Below the pieces are notes generated by a model. It did no database searches, was not told the origin of the DNA, and saw only the letters and a list, made by a program, of their open reading frames with translations. The position numbers and the translations under genes are program-made. This document shows positions 44,284-53,572 of a stretch of DNA of 64,000 nt, one piece after another. Where the stretch lies: positions 1 through 64,000 of the forward strand of contig NZ_JTCM02000004.1 of the NCBI RefSeq assembly GCF_000817785.2, read 5' to 3'. Source of the DNA: Hassallia byssoidea VB512170 (GTDB taxonomy: Bacteria > Cyanobacteriota > Cyanobacteriia > Cyanobacteriales > Nostocaceae). Every line of letters begins with the position of its first letter. The first letter of the stretch is position 1.

Positions 44284-45414
44284 CTATTTCGTTATTGTTA
44301 ATAATTGTTCAAAATTAGATAGATAGGCGTTAGCAATTTGCTGATAGCTAAATTCTTGCGCTTTTTGCACAGCTTTTGCACCCATTTTAGTAGTCGTTTC
44401 CCAATTGAGTATTGCTGAGACTAATGTAGCTGAGAGATTTTTGGCGGCATCGGTGTTTTTATGATTAAAAAAATATCCGGTTTTTCCTGATTCAATGAAG
44501 TCTCTAAAACAAGGTAAGTCGGAAACTACTGGTACAAGACCTGATGCCATTGCTTCTAAAGGTGCTACTCCAAAAGACTCGCCTTTTTCTGCTAGCGAAG
44601 GATAGCAAAATATATCGGCTTGACGATACGCTTCAGCTAGTTTATCTACATCAAATATAGGCTCTAAAAATTCAATATTTAATTTTTCAGCTTGCAATTT
44701 TAGACTGCGTAAATATTTATCTCCACCACCACCTTGATTTTCTTGTTGTGGACCAATAATTCTCAGTTTAACGGTAGAAATTTGTTGCGCCAAAATTAAA
44801 AATGCATCTACAAGCAGATGGATACCTTTTTCTGGATGAATTCTGCCGACATAAAGAATAACTTTCTCTTGATTGGCGAATTTAGAAGAAGTTGCGGGAA
44901 AAAATATACTCGTATCAATAGGATTGGGGATAACTTTGATTCGCGGTATGAGAAGAGGATATTCTTGCGCGATCGCCTCTTTGACTGCCTGCGATACAGC
45001 CGCAAAGCAAGCTACTTTTGTATACAGGCGATATTGTCCTTTAGGAAAACGAGCCGCATTCACCACAATTTGCCCCGAAGAGGGACGTAAAGCCGCAAAT
45101 ACAGGCAACCAAAAGTCGTTGATGACCAAAATATCGGCACGCGGCAAGGTGGGAAAAATCAACAAAGCATAAAGCAAATCTTTGATTAAATCCAAGCGAA
45201 TATTAGTACTTTGAGGCAGTCCCCCACGTCGAATGTATTCAACACCATTTATCGTTTCTGTTTGAGGCTGTCCTGGATAAGAACGACAGAGAATTCTCAC
45301 TTGATGACCTCTGTTAGCAAATTCTTCTGCTAAACCTTGCCAAAGTCGAGGAATGGCACCTCCTTGCACCGCCGGCACGGGCAACCAAGGTCCGGTAGCA
45401 ATAGAAATAATCAC
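44284..45414 (-). CDS. GT4 glycosyltransferase
   Basis: From a GTG at 45414 the protein has 376 residues, starting VIISIATGPWLPVPAVQGGA as GT4 proteins usually do. The longer frame from 45474 adds 20 residues coded mostly by the MITE at 45441-45556, so I reject it. It has the donor-binding region VILYVGRIHPEKGIHLL and the EX7E motif EKGESFGVAPLEAMASG near 270-286. GGGAIPRL-type glycine loops at the start bind the nucleotide sugar. Donor and acceptor are unknown. Confidence 0.88.
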   Translation of the reverse strand: MIISIATGPWLPVPAVQGGAIPRLWQGLAEEFANRGHQVRILCRSYPGQPQTETINGVEYIRRGGLPQSTNIRLDLIKDLLYALLIFPTLPRADILVINDFWLPVFAALRPSSGQIVVNAARFPKGQYRLYTKVACFAAVSQAVKEAIAQEYPLLIPRIKVIPNPIDTSIFFPATSSKFANQEKVILYVGRIHPEKGIHLLVDAFLILAQQISTVKLRIIGPQQENQGGGGDKYLRSLKLQAEKLNIEFLEPIFDVDKLAEAYRQADIFCYPSLAEKGESFGVAPLEAMASGLVPVVSDLPCFRDFIESGKTGYFFNHKNTDAAKNLSATLVSAILNWETTTKMGAKAVQKAQEFSYQQIANAYLSNFEQLLTITK

Positions 45415-45440
45415 ATTAGTATTCCCAATTAATAACCATA

Positions 45441-45556
45441 GGAATGAGCGCAAAAACCTCTTAAACTCTCCCAAACTCTGTGAACTCTGCGCCCTCTGCG
45501 GTAGCCTCCGGCAACGCCAAGGGCGAACGTTTTTTCATAACGAATGCGCTCATTCC
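45441..45556. mobile_element. 116-bp MITE with 12-bp perfect inverted ends
   Basis: The ends ggaatgagcgca (45441-45452) and tgcgctcattcc (45545-45556) are perfect inverted repeats. The internal sequence has the cctctgcgg core of the family. It spans the junction between two GT4 genes and codes the last 30 or so residues of the upstream one. Confidence 0.85.
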
Positions 45557-46792
45557 TGAACCATAAAACTGAACAAAACTTGGTGGCTCACCACCACCAA
45601 GAATCCAGTGATATAGATTTATCATCTTCCTAGAGATAGAATTCCAAGAATATTTTACTGACACCAAATTTCGTCCTTTTTCACCCATTGCTTGCAGTTC
45701 GTTAGAGGACATTTCCATCGCTTCAATCAAAGCAATCATTAATGCCTGCTGATTGTCTTCTACCCACCAACCGCAACCGTAGGTTGCCAAATCCTGCCAA
45801 GGAGTATTCTTGGTAGTTATGGCAGGCACACCATAAGCTAAAGACTCAGCTATTACCATGCCAAAATTCTCTGAGTGACTTGGCAAAATAAATAAATCAC
45901 TATTACTGAGCGCGGAAAATTTCTGCTGTCCCGACAACATACCAGTAAAAGTTACTCGTTGTTGCAAATTAAATTGTTCTACTAACAATTCTAATTTTGC
46001 TTGGTAGCCAATTAAATCAGGTCCAGCAATTATTAAATGCCAGTCGGAAAATTTAGCGGCTAATTTCTGCCAAACGTAGAGTAAATTATCTATACCTTTT
46101 TTGGGATGCAGTCGAGAAAAAAACAGCAACCATTTCTGATCAATTAGTTCCGGAAATAATTCTGTTAATACTTCTTTGCTCGCTTGTTGATTGCAATCAG
46201 CAAGATGCACACCATTAGGAATTAGAGCGATCGCTTGCTGCAAATTAAGTTGACGAATAGAGTTTGCTTCTTCACTAGAGGTAGCGTGGAAAACTGTAGC
46301 GCTATGTAAATTTTTGCGCTCGTACAGCGACCAGGCAAGCCACTTTTTGATGCGACTGCGCTTTAAAGACCAAGACTCAAGCATACCGTGGGGTGAAATT
46401 ACCAAAGGCAAATGATGCAATTTTGCAGCTTGCCGCGCATAAAGATTGGGAAACATCCACAAACCATGATTGTGAACTAAATCTAATTCTGTTGATGCTA
46501 ACTGCGATAAAGCATGACTGGCTTGGGGATGAAATCCTCGCATGTGTTGGCTTAAAAAGGTAGCGGGATAGCTATGTAGTTTGACATTTGCAGGTGTAAT
46601 TTGGCTACCAAGTTGTTGATAATCTAGAGTGAATAAATGAGATGATATTCCTTGATTGGCAATGGTTGCTGCTAGGTCTGCAACTAAATGTGCAGTGCCG
46701 CCAGTGTTTTGGTTAATACTTGCAACCACATGACAAACTTGGGGCTGATTTGTAGTTGTATTTACTTTAACGGCTGAAAAATTAAGTCTCAT
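45461..46792 (-). CDS. GT4 glycosyltransferase with MITE-derived C-terminus
   Basis: The protein has 443 residues. The N-terminal GT-B domain has VASINQNTGGTAHLVADLAA and VHNHGLWMFPN. The donor domain has LLFFSRLHPKKGIDNLL and the EX7E motif SENFGMVIAESLAYG near 335-349. The natural fold ends near residue 412. The last 30 residues (after VQFYGSGMSAFVM) are coded by the MITE at 45441-45556, which removed the original stop. Activity may be unaffected. It is 3 bp from the next GT4 gene upstream. Confidence 0.9.
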   Translation of the reverse strand: MRLNFSAVKVNTTTNQPQVCHVVASINQNTGGTAHLVADLAATIANQGISSHLFTLDYQQLGSQITPANVKLHSYPATFLSQHMRGFHPQASHALSQLASTELDLVHNHGLWMFPNLYARQAAKLHHLPLVISPHGMLESWSLKRSRIKKWLAWSLYERKNLHSATVFHATSSEEANSIRQLNLQQAIALIPNGVHLADCNQQASKEVLTELFPELIDQKWLLFFSRLHPKKGIDNLLYVWQKLAAKFSDWHLIIAGPDLIGYQAKLELLVEQFNLQQRVTFTGMLSGQQKFSALSNSDLFILPSHSENFGMVIAESLAYGVPAITTKNTPWQDLATYGCGWWVEDNQQALMIALIEAMEMSSNELQAMGEKGRNLVSVKYSWNSISRKMINLYHWILGGGEPPSFVQFYGSGMSAFVMKKRSPLALPEATAEGAEFTEFGRV

Positions 46793-46795
46793 TGA

Positions 46796-48004
46796 TTATT
46801 TAGAGATTGGTGCAAAATTTTGCATCAGTTCTGCCAGAGTTTGTTTGAAATTTCGGAAGCCAAATGTATCAATTACTTTTTGTCGTAAAGCTTCTGGTTG
46901 ATACATTAAATGATTGGGATAAGTACCTTGTAAAATTTGGATGAGAGTTTGAGCGATCGCATCCACATCTTGAGGATCGACCAAGGCTCCAAGTGTACCG
47001 TGACATAAGGCATCAATTGCACCATCTTGATTTCCCCCTAAAGTCGGTTTGCCACAAGCGAGTGCTTCTAAATAGACTATCCCAAATCCTTCACCTCGAC
47101 TGGGCATGGCAAAAACATCGCACATATTGTAATAATCGCACAGTTCACTATCAGCAACAAAGCCTGCTAAGGTAACGCAATCTTGCAAATTGAGATCGAC
47201 AATTAGCTGTTCAATCCGCGAGCGATCGCTGCCTTTGCCAACTAGAATGTAATGAACATCTGGAAGCTGTTGTTTAATTTTTGGTAGAGCGTGTAAAATT
47301 TGGTCATAGCCTTTGTAGGCATCAGTATTAGCTAACCGAGAGACGGTTAAAATAATTGGTTGTTGGGGTTTGAGTTTGTATCGCTCTAACAAATGTAACG
47401 GTTTGCCATCAATTTTGAAGCGACTGGGGTCGAAGGTGTTGGGTAAAAGAGATATTTTACCTGGATCTAAGTTTTGTTCTTTCAGCAGGCGATCGCGCGT
47501 GTAACTGCTGACAGCTAAAATGCGATCGGCATTATATAGAGCAGTTTTTAGGGTAGGGTTGGTGATATTCCAAGCATCTACCCCGTGGGCAACAGTCCAG
47601 TAAGGTGTGCCCATTAAGCGTTTTAGCAAATAGGCAACAACTGTAAAATTGAGATGAGAGGCAATAACTAAGTTAGGACGTTGCCAGAGTGCATGTCCGA
47701 AAATTTTAGCCGCAAATACAACTGTCCGCAGAGCGATCGGCGAATTTCCGGCAAAATGAAATCTAGTCTTATTTATAAAAGAAAAATATTCTCTTGACCG
47801 AGTATCATGTTTGAGAAAAACATCATAATCAATCTGAGGATATAAGCTTTGTAATGCTTCTAGCAAAAAGGCTGAGTAAACTTGAATACCTCCTTTAAAT
47901 TCAAAAATATCAGGAAACCATAAATGTAAATCTAAACATTTATCTTTTTGATATTGGCGACTTTCTGGCTTTTTTAAGAAAATATTTGATGTAATTAATC
48001 TCAT
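46796..48004 (-). CDS. GT4 glycosyltransferase
   Basis: This 402-residue GT-B enzyme has FEFKGGIQVYSAFLLEAL at the N-terminus (glycine-rich donor loop) and ILTVSRLANTDAYKGYDQIL at the start of the second domain. The EX7E motif is RGEGFGIVYLEALACGKP near 305-322. The first 25 residues before LDLHLWFPDIFEF are not typical and a later start is possible, but no better ATG is near. It is in a tight run with its neighbours (3 and 30 bp gaps). Confidence 0.9.
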   Translation of the reverse strand: MRLITSNIFLKKPESRQYQKDKCLDLHLWFPDIFEFKGGIQVYSAFLLEALQSLYPQIDYDVFLKHDTRSREYFSFINKTRFHFAGNSPIALRTVVFAAKIFGHALWQRPNLVIASHLNFTVVAYLLKRLMGTPYWTVAHGVDAWNITNPTLKTALYNADRILAVSSYTRDRLLKEQNLDPGKISLLPNTFDPSRFKIDGKPLHLLERYKLKPQQPIILTVSRLANTDAYKGYDQILHALPKIKQQLPDVHYILVGKGSDRSRIEQLIVDLNLQDCVTLAGFVADSELCDYYNMCDVFAMPSRGEGFGIVYLEALACGKPTLGGNQDGAIDALCHGTLGALVDPQDVDAIAQTLIQILQGTYPNHLMYQPEALRQKVIDTFGFRNFKQTLAELMQNFAPISK

Positions 48005-48034
48005 CTCCCACTCCCTGAAGGTAAATGCAATTCC

Positions 48035-49171
48035 CTACACTGCTGGATTTCCAAATTTTTCATCAATTGCTTGTTGATAAAGCTCAACATATTCAGAAAT
48101 CATTTTTTCGGCTGTAAATCTTTGAGAATTAATAAATCCTTTTGATTTTAGTGTTTCTAGCGTGTCAAGATGGTAGATAATTTTTTCTGCTGCTGACTGG
48201 GGATTGTCTGGTTCTATGTATATAGCTGCTTCTCCCCCGACATCATTCATTGGCTGGCGATTTGATGTAATCACTGGACAACCACACGCTTGAGCTTCTA
48301 TAATGGGCCAGCCAAAGCCTTCTTGCAGGGAAGGAAATAGTAAAGCAGTTGCAGCAGAATAGAGCGATCGCAAATTCTCGTTATCAACTTCTACTAACTC
48401 TATTACTTTTTCAGCCAGATTATGAGTTTTGATAAACTGATACATTTCATCAGTCATGGGTTTTCCTGCCATAACTAAATAAAATGGTTGTTGCAGTTTA
48501 CACATCAGTGCTTCAAAAATAGATAAAACCCCAAGGCGATTTTTGTACCAATGATTTGCCCCTACATGCAGAATAAATCGACAATCTAGAGGAATTCCCA
48601 AAGCTGCTAAACGTTGCTTGGTGTCTGCGATCGCCATCGGTTTATAGAGATAGTTTAAACCCACAGAAATCACTGTTATATCATTTTCATGCAGAGAACT
48701 AAGACGTATCAAATCGCTTTTAGTTTGTTTGGAAACGCACGCGACTTTTTGGGCTTTATTTAGCCCTCTTATCATCATTTTCTGCAATAGTTTACCAGTC
48801 CATCCAGTTTGATATCCGGGAAACTCTCCTAAACCACAACGAACTGCTAATAAATCATGACAAGTGACAACATGGGGCGTATTTTGCAAATATTTGGTGT
48901 AAATTGCATTGCCATGATCGCAGATGTGAACTACGTCTGCCCAAGGTAATGTTTGACGAAATTGTACTGGAAGAATCAATTTATCAATGTAACCAAACCA
49001 TTTTCTTAATACCTTTGGGGATGACTTAAACATAGTACCAAACCAAGGCTTTGGGCGAATTACACGCACTTTATGACCAAGTTTAGTTAAGTAAATTTCC
49101 AGCATGGAAGCAAACAAATCCATGCTTTGTATGGCATCTGGTTGGTAATTAGCTAGCAACAAAACTTTCAT
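48035..49171 (-). CDS. GT4 glycosyltransferase
   Basis: This 378-residue GT-B enzyme starts MKVLLLANYQPDAIQSMDLF. It has FILHVGANHWYKNRLGVLSI in the linker to the donor domain, and the EX7E motif LQEGFGWPIIEAQACGCP followed by VITSNRQPMNDVGGEAAIYI. That last string resembles mannosyl- and rhamnosyltransferases of the GT4 group, but the sugar cannot be named. Its start overlaps the stop of the upstream dioxygenase gene by one base, so translation is coupled. Confidence 0.9.
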   Translation of the reverse strand: MKVLLLANYQPDAIQSMDLFASMLEIYLTKLGHKVRVIRPKPWFGTMFKSSPKVLRKWFGYIDKLILPVQFRQTLPWADVVHICDHGNAIYTKYLQNTPHVVTCHDLLAVRCGLGEFPGYQTGWTGKLLQKMMIRGLNKAQKVACVSKQTKSDLIRLSSLHENDITVISVGLNYLYKPMAIADTKQRLAALGIPLDCRFILHVGANHWYKNRLGVLSIFEALMCKLQQPFYLVMAGKPMTDEMYQFIKTHNLAEKVIELVEVDNENLRSLYSAATALLFPSLQEGFGWPIIEAQACGCPVITSNRQPMNDVGGEAAIYIEPDNPQSAAEKIIYHLDTLETLKSKGFINSQRFTAEKMISEYVELYQQAIDEKFGNPAV

Positions 49172-50154
49172 TACTTTCTAAAAAGTTTGCTTATCTTTGA
49201 GCGGCTTGATTTGAGATGCCATAACAAACGCTTGGCATTAATTTTTACTTTACCAGGTAACAAAAATGTTGCTAGACTTTTGGCAAGAGCCTGTAATGTT
49301 AGGGGTAACAACTGCTTTTGTATTTTCAAGATGTCTTCAGGTGTCATGGTGGCAACTGAGGTGCAAGGAAATGCCGGGTACTCTCTCTTAAAACCAAATC
49401 CTAAGTAATCCATGACCTCTTGAGTTGGATTATCAATGTACTCAGTATTAACGATGTTTTTTTCACCATGTCCTGCGTTGTCATTACCAACTTGATCGAC
49501 CTGAAACAGTAAGGTAGTTCTGGTGTAACGATTATCTTGAAAAGGTTCAGCTCTATGTACTCCGTGGATATCGCACAAGATAAGGCTTCCCTTTTTCATC
49601 ATAAATGTTAGAATATCTTGTTTATAGTTATTATCGATAAAGCGATCGCTAAGGTAAATCTCGTGACTATATTTGTGAGACCATTTGTGAGAATCTTTTA
49701 GATATTGAAATGGATTTTTAGTTACGTCCGATAAATAAAATAAAAATAATAGCCCCGGCATATTATGTTTGCTGACTAATTGCTTACCAGCCTGTCGATT
49801 ATTGTCTGTATGCCAGGGCATGTGCGAAATTTTGCTTGTTTGATAAATTCTATGATTAGTTAGCTTGTAACTGTCAGAAAAATATTCATTGCATATATCT
49901 AAAACCTTTTGACATGTGATAATATCGTAGGCTTTTTTGGAGCTAACAAGGCAATGAGTTAAAAATTTTTGATTGTAAGCAATAACTACACCAACATCAT
50001 TATTATTAACTAGAATGTGATTGAAATCTATGTCTAAAAGTAGTTCTTCAACATACTGTTCGGTCAATGCCTGTTCAAAAACAAAGTATCCTTTGCTTTT
50101 TAGTTCATTTACTATTTGACTAGTGCTGATATTTTGGAAGTTTAAAGTAAACAT
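49171..50154 (-). CDS. PhyH-like Fe(II)/2-oxoglutarate dioxygenase
   Basis: The protein has 327 residues. The iron facial triad appears as His115 and Asp117 (MPWHTDN) plus His200 (DIHGVHRAEPF), and the 2-oxoglutarate-binding Arg is probably 209 or 212 (NRYTRTTLLF). The N-terminal SKGYFVFEQALTEQYVEELL is typical of the phytanoyl-CoA dioxygenase superfamily. These enzymes hydroxylate small molecules; within a polysaccharide cluster a sugar, lipid or amino-acid decoration is possible. The C-terminal basic stretch after residue 290 is unusual. Confidence 0.82.
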   Translation of the reverse strand: MFTLNFQNISTSQIVNELKSKGYFVFEQALTEQYVEELLLDIDFNHILVNNNDVGVVIAYNQKFLTHCLVSSKKAYDIITCQKVLDICNEYFSDSYKLTNHRIYQTSKISHMPWHTDNNRQAGKQLVSKHNMPGLLFLFYLSDVTKNPFQYLKDSHKWSHKYSHEIYLSDRFIDNNYKQDILTFMMKKGSLILCDIHGVHRAEPFQDNRYTRTTLLFQVDQVGNDNAGHGEKNIVNTEYIDNPTQEVMDYLGFGFKREYPAFPCTSVATMTPEDILKIQKQLLPLTLQALAKSLATFLLPGKVKINAKRLLWHLKSSRSKISKLFRK

Positions 50155-50276
50155 AGTTTCATCTGCATCTCGCTTTGAGCGCAGCTAGTAGATTTGTATT
50201 ATTTGCCCCTTTTTCTGCACCAATCAGCTAAATAAAATCAGATTTCCTCCTTCATTTTTGGACTGAAAAAAGCAAC

Positions 50277-51626
50277 TTATAATCTTTTTTGTTTGTTGAG
50301 GTAAAACCTGTTAATGAGATAAACCAGAACCGCAGAGGCAGATACACTTGATACCACTTCTGCTAGGGAACCGGCTGGATTCATCAAGCCCAGTCCAGGC
50401 AGAAACCAGGAAGCAAATCCTACCCAATTACCAGAGAGCAATTTTTGTCCGGCTGTGATATCAAATACTCGTAGCACAGTGCCAAAAAGGATAAATCCGA
50501 AAACTACTCCGAATGTACCAAAGTTGAGATAGAACTCTAAAACATTTCCTACTCCTATACTAGTTCCAGGAGGAGTCTCTAAGCCTGTGTATCGGCTCAC
50601 TAAGTCCCCACTACCCGCAGATATCGGTTTGTTGGGCCATAAAATACGAGGAACTGCTGCTATTACTGCTTGCCCCAGCGTTTCGCCATCAGCAAATTTA
50701 GCTATACCTTCGGAGATGTGGTTGATAGCCAGACCCACTCCAATATTCATATTTAGCCGACCATCAATTACTTCTAAATGTTGCTGTTTATAAACATTAA
50801 AAAACTCGAAGTTAGTCATTGTTTTCCATACTTGCTCAATTCGTGACTCGGTACTTTGTCCACCCCAAACTTGAGCGCGGATTATATCGCGATCGCGAAA
50901 ATAGGTAACTAAGACAGATAAACCTAAAAACATTACCAGCAATCCGATAATTAAGACTTGCCATCGGGGACGGTAAAAAGTGAATACGAATATCAGCACA
51001 ATCAGAACTGCTGCTACGCCAAAACTAATAAAGCCTGCATTCACCATAGATAAAAAAGGTATACAGCAGGAAATCAACAGCCAGGATAGAAAGGCTTTGT
51101 TATCAGCCATGCACCAAGCTTTCCAGCAAGCTAAACATAAACCCACAGACAACAGTGAGAAACCCGAACCTGTCAAGGCAGCGACGCTAGGAATTTTACT
51201 TAAAATTGGTCCGATAACAAAATAAAAAAGCAGCCCTAAGAAAATGTAAGTTTTAGGTAACTTTAAGTTAGGCTGTTTTGGCATCTCCCGCAGCCAAGGG
51301 GGTTTGAAACTTCTTAGCAACCAGGGAGCAAGAAATACGCTGCCAAATCCGAATCCTATGACACCAAGCACACTTACTTGAAAACCTGAAATCGTATTTT
51401 CTGGGGAGCAACCGACGCTAAGTAAGTAAGCAGACTGGGGATAGTACCACGGAAAGGAATAGATCATGGCTCCAAACCAGTGGTTTATCGATAGATTGAA
51501 CAAATAACACAGTGGAAAGCCGACGCTGGGTAATTTTCTATTCCATTGACTGTAGACCACCAAACCCATCACTCCCACCCAGACGAATAGCCAGACAATT
51601 AACCACTGCCGCTCTACTGTAAACAT
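50277..51626 (-). CDS. Wzy-like O-antigen/polysaccharide polymerase
   Basis: This 449-residue protein has about 10 to 12 hydrophobic segments and a large periplasmic loop (about 240-330, containing DRDIIRAQVWGGQSTESRIEQ). The loop is followed by the short string GETLGQAVIAAVPRILWPNKP. Such PRxLWPxKP strings recur in O-antigen-polymerase-like cyanobacterial membrane proteins. It probably joins repeat units outside the inner membrane. No flippase (Wzx) or export protein is in view, so the rest of the machinery would be elsewhere. It is flanked by a PhyH-like and a GT2 gene. Confidence 0.78.
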   Translation of the reverse strand: MFTVERQWLIVWLFVWVGVMGLVVYSQWNRKLPSVGFPLCYLFNLSINHWFGAMIYSFPWYYPQSAYLLSVGCSPENTISGFQVSVLGVIGFGFGSVFLAPWLLRSFKPPWLREMPKQPNLKLPKTYIFLGLLFYFVIGPILSKIPSVAALTGSGFSLLSVGLCLACWKAWCMADNKAFLSWLLISCCIPFLSMVNAGFISFGVAAVLIVLIFVFTFYRPRWQVLIIGLLVMFLGLSVLVTYFRDRDIIRAQVWGGQSTESRIEQVWKTMTNFEFFNVYKQQHLEVIDGRLNMNIGVGLAINHISEGIAKFADGETLGQAVIAAVPRILWPNKPISAGSGDLVSRYTGLETPPGTSIGVGNVLEFYLNFGTFGVVFGFILFGTVLRVFDITAGQKLLSGNWVGFASWFLPGLGLMNPAGSLAEVVSSVSASAVLVYLINRFYLNKQKRL

Positions 51627-51690
51627 AGTTACCCAAGCTTTTGTTTCATTTAACTCCTATAAATACTAACAAAGTCAGCAAATATATTTC

Positions 51691-52611
51691 TTACTCATCA
51701 ATCATCTTTAATTGCTTTTGACATGCTCTCAAACTGCCCAATAACATAAAAAATACTTGGAAAGATTGCCAAACTCTCTGAGTATTTAGTGTAATTAAAG
51801 ATTTGACTAACCGCCGGAAAATAAACCTCATTCTTTGCAGATAAATATAAAACAAATCGTGAGACTCTAAAAAAGTAATATACTTGGGGATAATTTGCAA
51901 AAATTCTCTAATATCTCGATGAGTTTGGAACGATTTAGAAGACACACTTCCTACATGTTGCCTATATAAAATTAATGTTCTAGGTATGTACTCTACAGAC
52001 CATCCGCTCTGAAGACAGCGCAATAGCCATTCCCAATCACCTAGTTGTGGCAGGTTCGGGTCAAAGCATCCACAATCTTCAAAAGCTTTAACTCGAATAG
52101 CACAGCCTGATATATGCCACCAGCAACCTTTCAATAAAGTACCTTTGATAGCATCATTATTACCTTCTATTACTTCGATTTTTCGGCTGGGGTCATCTTC
52201 TCCCGGTTCTATAGAACCATCAGACATTAAATTATCCCAACTTGAGCAAATACTGCCTACGTTGTCTGGACAAACTTCTATTCTTGACACCATCATTTCC
52301 AGCCAATTTGGTTTAGCTATATCATCTGAATGCAATAGCAAAACCCAGTCTATATCTCTAATTAGTGTCATAGCTCGGTTAACGTTGCCTCGTTCACCCA
52401 CATTTTTATTTGCTGGGAAAACCTGTAATGGAATTAGGGACTGCCAACTTGCTTCTGCCGATGCTATAGTGCGATCGCTTGAACAATCATCGGCAATATA
52501 AACAGCAGAAATTTTCTTTAACCATTCACCCTGACTTTGAATAGATTCAAGGGTATAAGTAATAGTATCTTCATTATTAAAACTGGGAATTAAAATTGCT
52601 ATATTTATCAT
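51691..52611 (-). CDS. GT2 glycosyltransferase
   Basis: This 306-residue GT-A enzyme starts MINIAILIPSFNNEDTITYT. It has AVYIADDCSSDRT for UDP-sugar binding, the metal-binding LLHSDDIAKPNWLE near 93-106, and WWHISGCAIRVKAFEDCGCF in the acceptor region. QLGDWEWLLRCLQSGW holds the family's ED-like catalytic base position (here GDWEW). The C-terminal 80 residues are helical and without motif. It is 21 bp from the methyltransferase gene upstream. Confidence 0.9.
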   Translation of the reverse strand: MINIAILIPSFNNEDTITYTLESIQSQGEWLKKISAVYIADDCSSDRTIASAEASWQSLIPLQVFPANKNVGERGNVNRAMTLIRDIDWVLLLHSDDIAKPNWLEMMVSRIEVCPDNVGSICSSWDNLMSDGSIEPGEDDPSRKIEVIEGNNDAIKGTLLKGCWWHISGCAIRVKAFEDCGCFDPNLPQLGDWEWLLRCLQSGWSVEYIPRTLILYRQHVGSVSSKSFQTHRDIREFLQIIPKYITFLESHDLFYIYLQRMRFIFRRLVKSLITLNTQRVWQSFQVFFMLLGSLRACQKQLKMIDE

Positions 52612-52632
52612 TTTGTTCCACTCAATAATTGA

Positions 52633-53490
52633 CTAATTTTTTGTAATTAGCAGACCAAAGGTTGAGCGATCGCGATAAAATACTACTCCGTTTTTATAAT
52701 CGCTTTTCTGCCGCAGATAGTTGACAATCTCTTGGGAACATACGGGATAAACAGCATCGCAATCTGTGATAAATTCCGGGAATTGCAGACACCTAGGTTC
52801 AATCAAAACAGGAAAATAAAATGAACCACTTTCGATTTGCTTTCTGCGTCGCGAACGCATTCGATGTAGGCGCACACGACTATCATAAAAAGTTATTAGT
52901 GCATCCAGGAGTTTGCCTTGTGCTAATTTTGTCCTTCCAGTTCCATAGCTGAAACCACTTTTTTCAGAAGGCATAGCGTTGGCATCAAAATCTGGAGCGA
53001 TGGTAATCAAACTTCCCCCTGGTTTGAGAACTCTCCATGCTTCATCTAAAAAACAATTAGGAAAGACAAGATGTTCTATGACAAACATTGAGAGAACAAC
53101 ATCAAACGATGCAGGTGCAAATGGTAGTTTATCTGCACTAGCTGCTACGAAATTAAAATCTTGCCTTCCTTCCCACATATCTGCGCTTAAATCAACACCT
53201 GTGTAATTGGCATTTTTGACGCGAGAACATATTTCTTGGGCAGCGCTTCCATCACCGCAACCGACTTCTAACACAGAAGACTCATCTGGAATAAGTTTGC
53301 ACATAGCTAATTGAGCATCGTGTGCCCCTTGCTGCCAATGCACGTTCAAACCTTTAATCCAATTGCTGTGGTAAGGGGATGTTAAGTAATAGTTAGACAT
53401 CCGATGCTTAAACTTTGTTAAAACATCTTGGTTATTTGAATCGATAGATGATAAGTAGGGGCTATTTGATGTTTTGCTCATGAGTGACAT
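52633..53490 (-). CDS. Class I SAM methyltransferase
   Basis: This 285-residue protein has motif I VLEVGCGDGSAAQEI (about 75-89), TGVDLSADMW after strand two, DVVLSMFVIEHLVFPN near strand four and GGSLITIAPDFD after it. The C-terminal part after about residue 175 has a basic stretch (RMRSRRRKQIESG) and is longer than in small Methyltransf_11 enzymes. The target is unknown; the context suggests a sugar or lipid-linked intermediate. Confidence 0.85.
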   Translation of the reverse strand: MSLMSKTSNSPYLSSIDSNNQDVLTKFKHRMSNYYLTSPYHSNWIKGLNVHWQQGAHDAQLAMCKLIPDESSVLEVGCGDGSAAQEICSRVKNANYTGVDLSADMWEGRQDFNFVAASADKLPFAPASFDVVLSMFVIEHLVFPNCFLDEAWRVLKPGGSLITIAPDFDANAMPSEKSGFSYGTGRTKLAQGKLLDALITFYDSRVRLHRMRSRRRKQIESGSFYFPVLIEPRCLQFPEFITDCDAVYPVCSQEIVNYLRQKSDYKNGVVFYRDRSTFGLLITKN

Positions 53491-53572
53491 AATTTATCAT
53501 GAATGTTCATTAACTTTGAAATTTGGGCAGTTCAGCATTCGGATATTGTTTAAAACAATAAAACAAAGAAAC

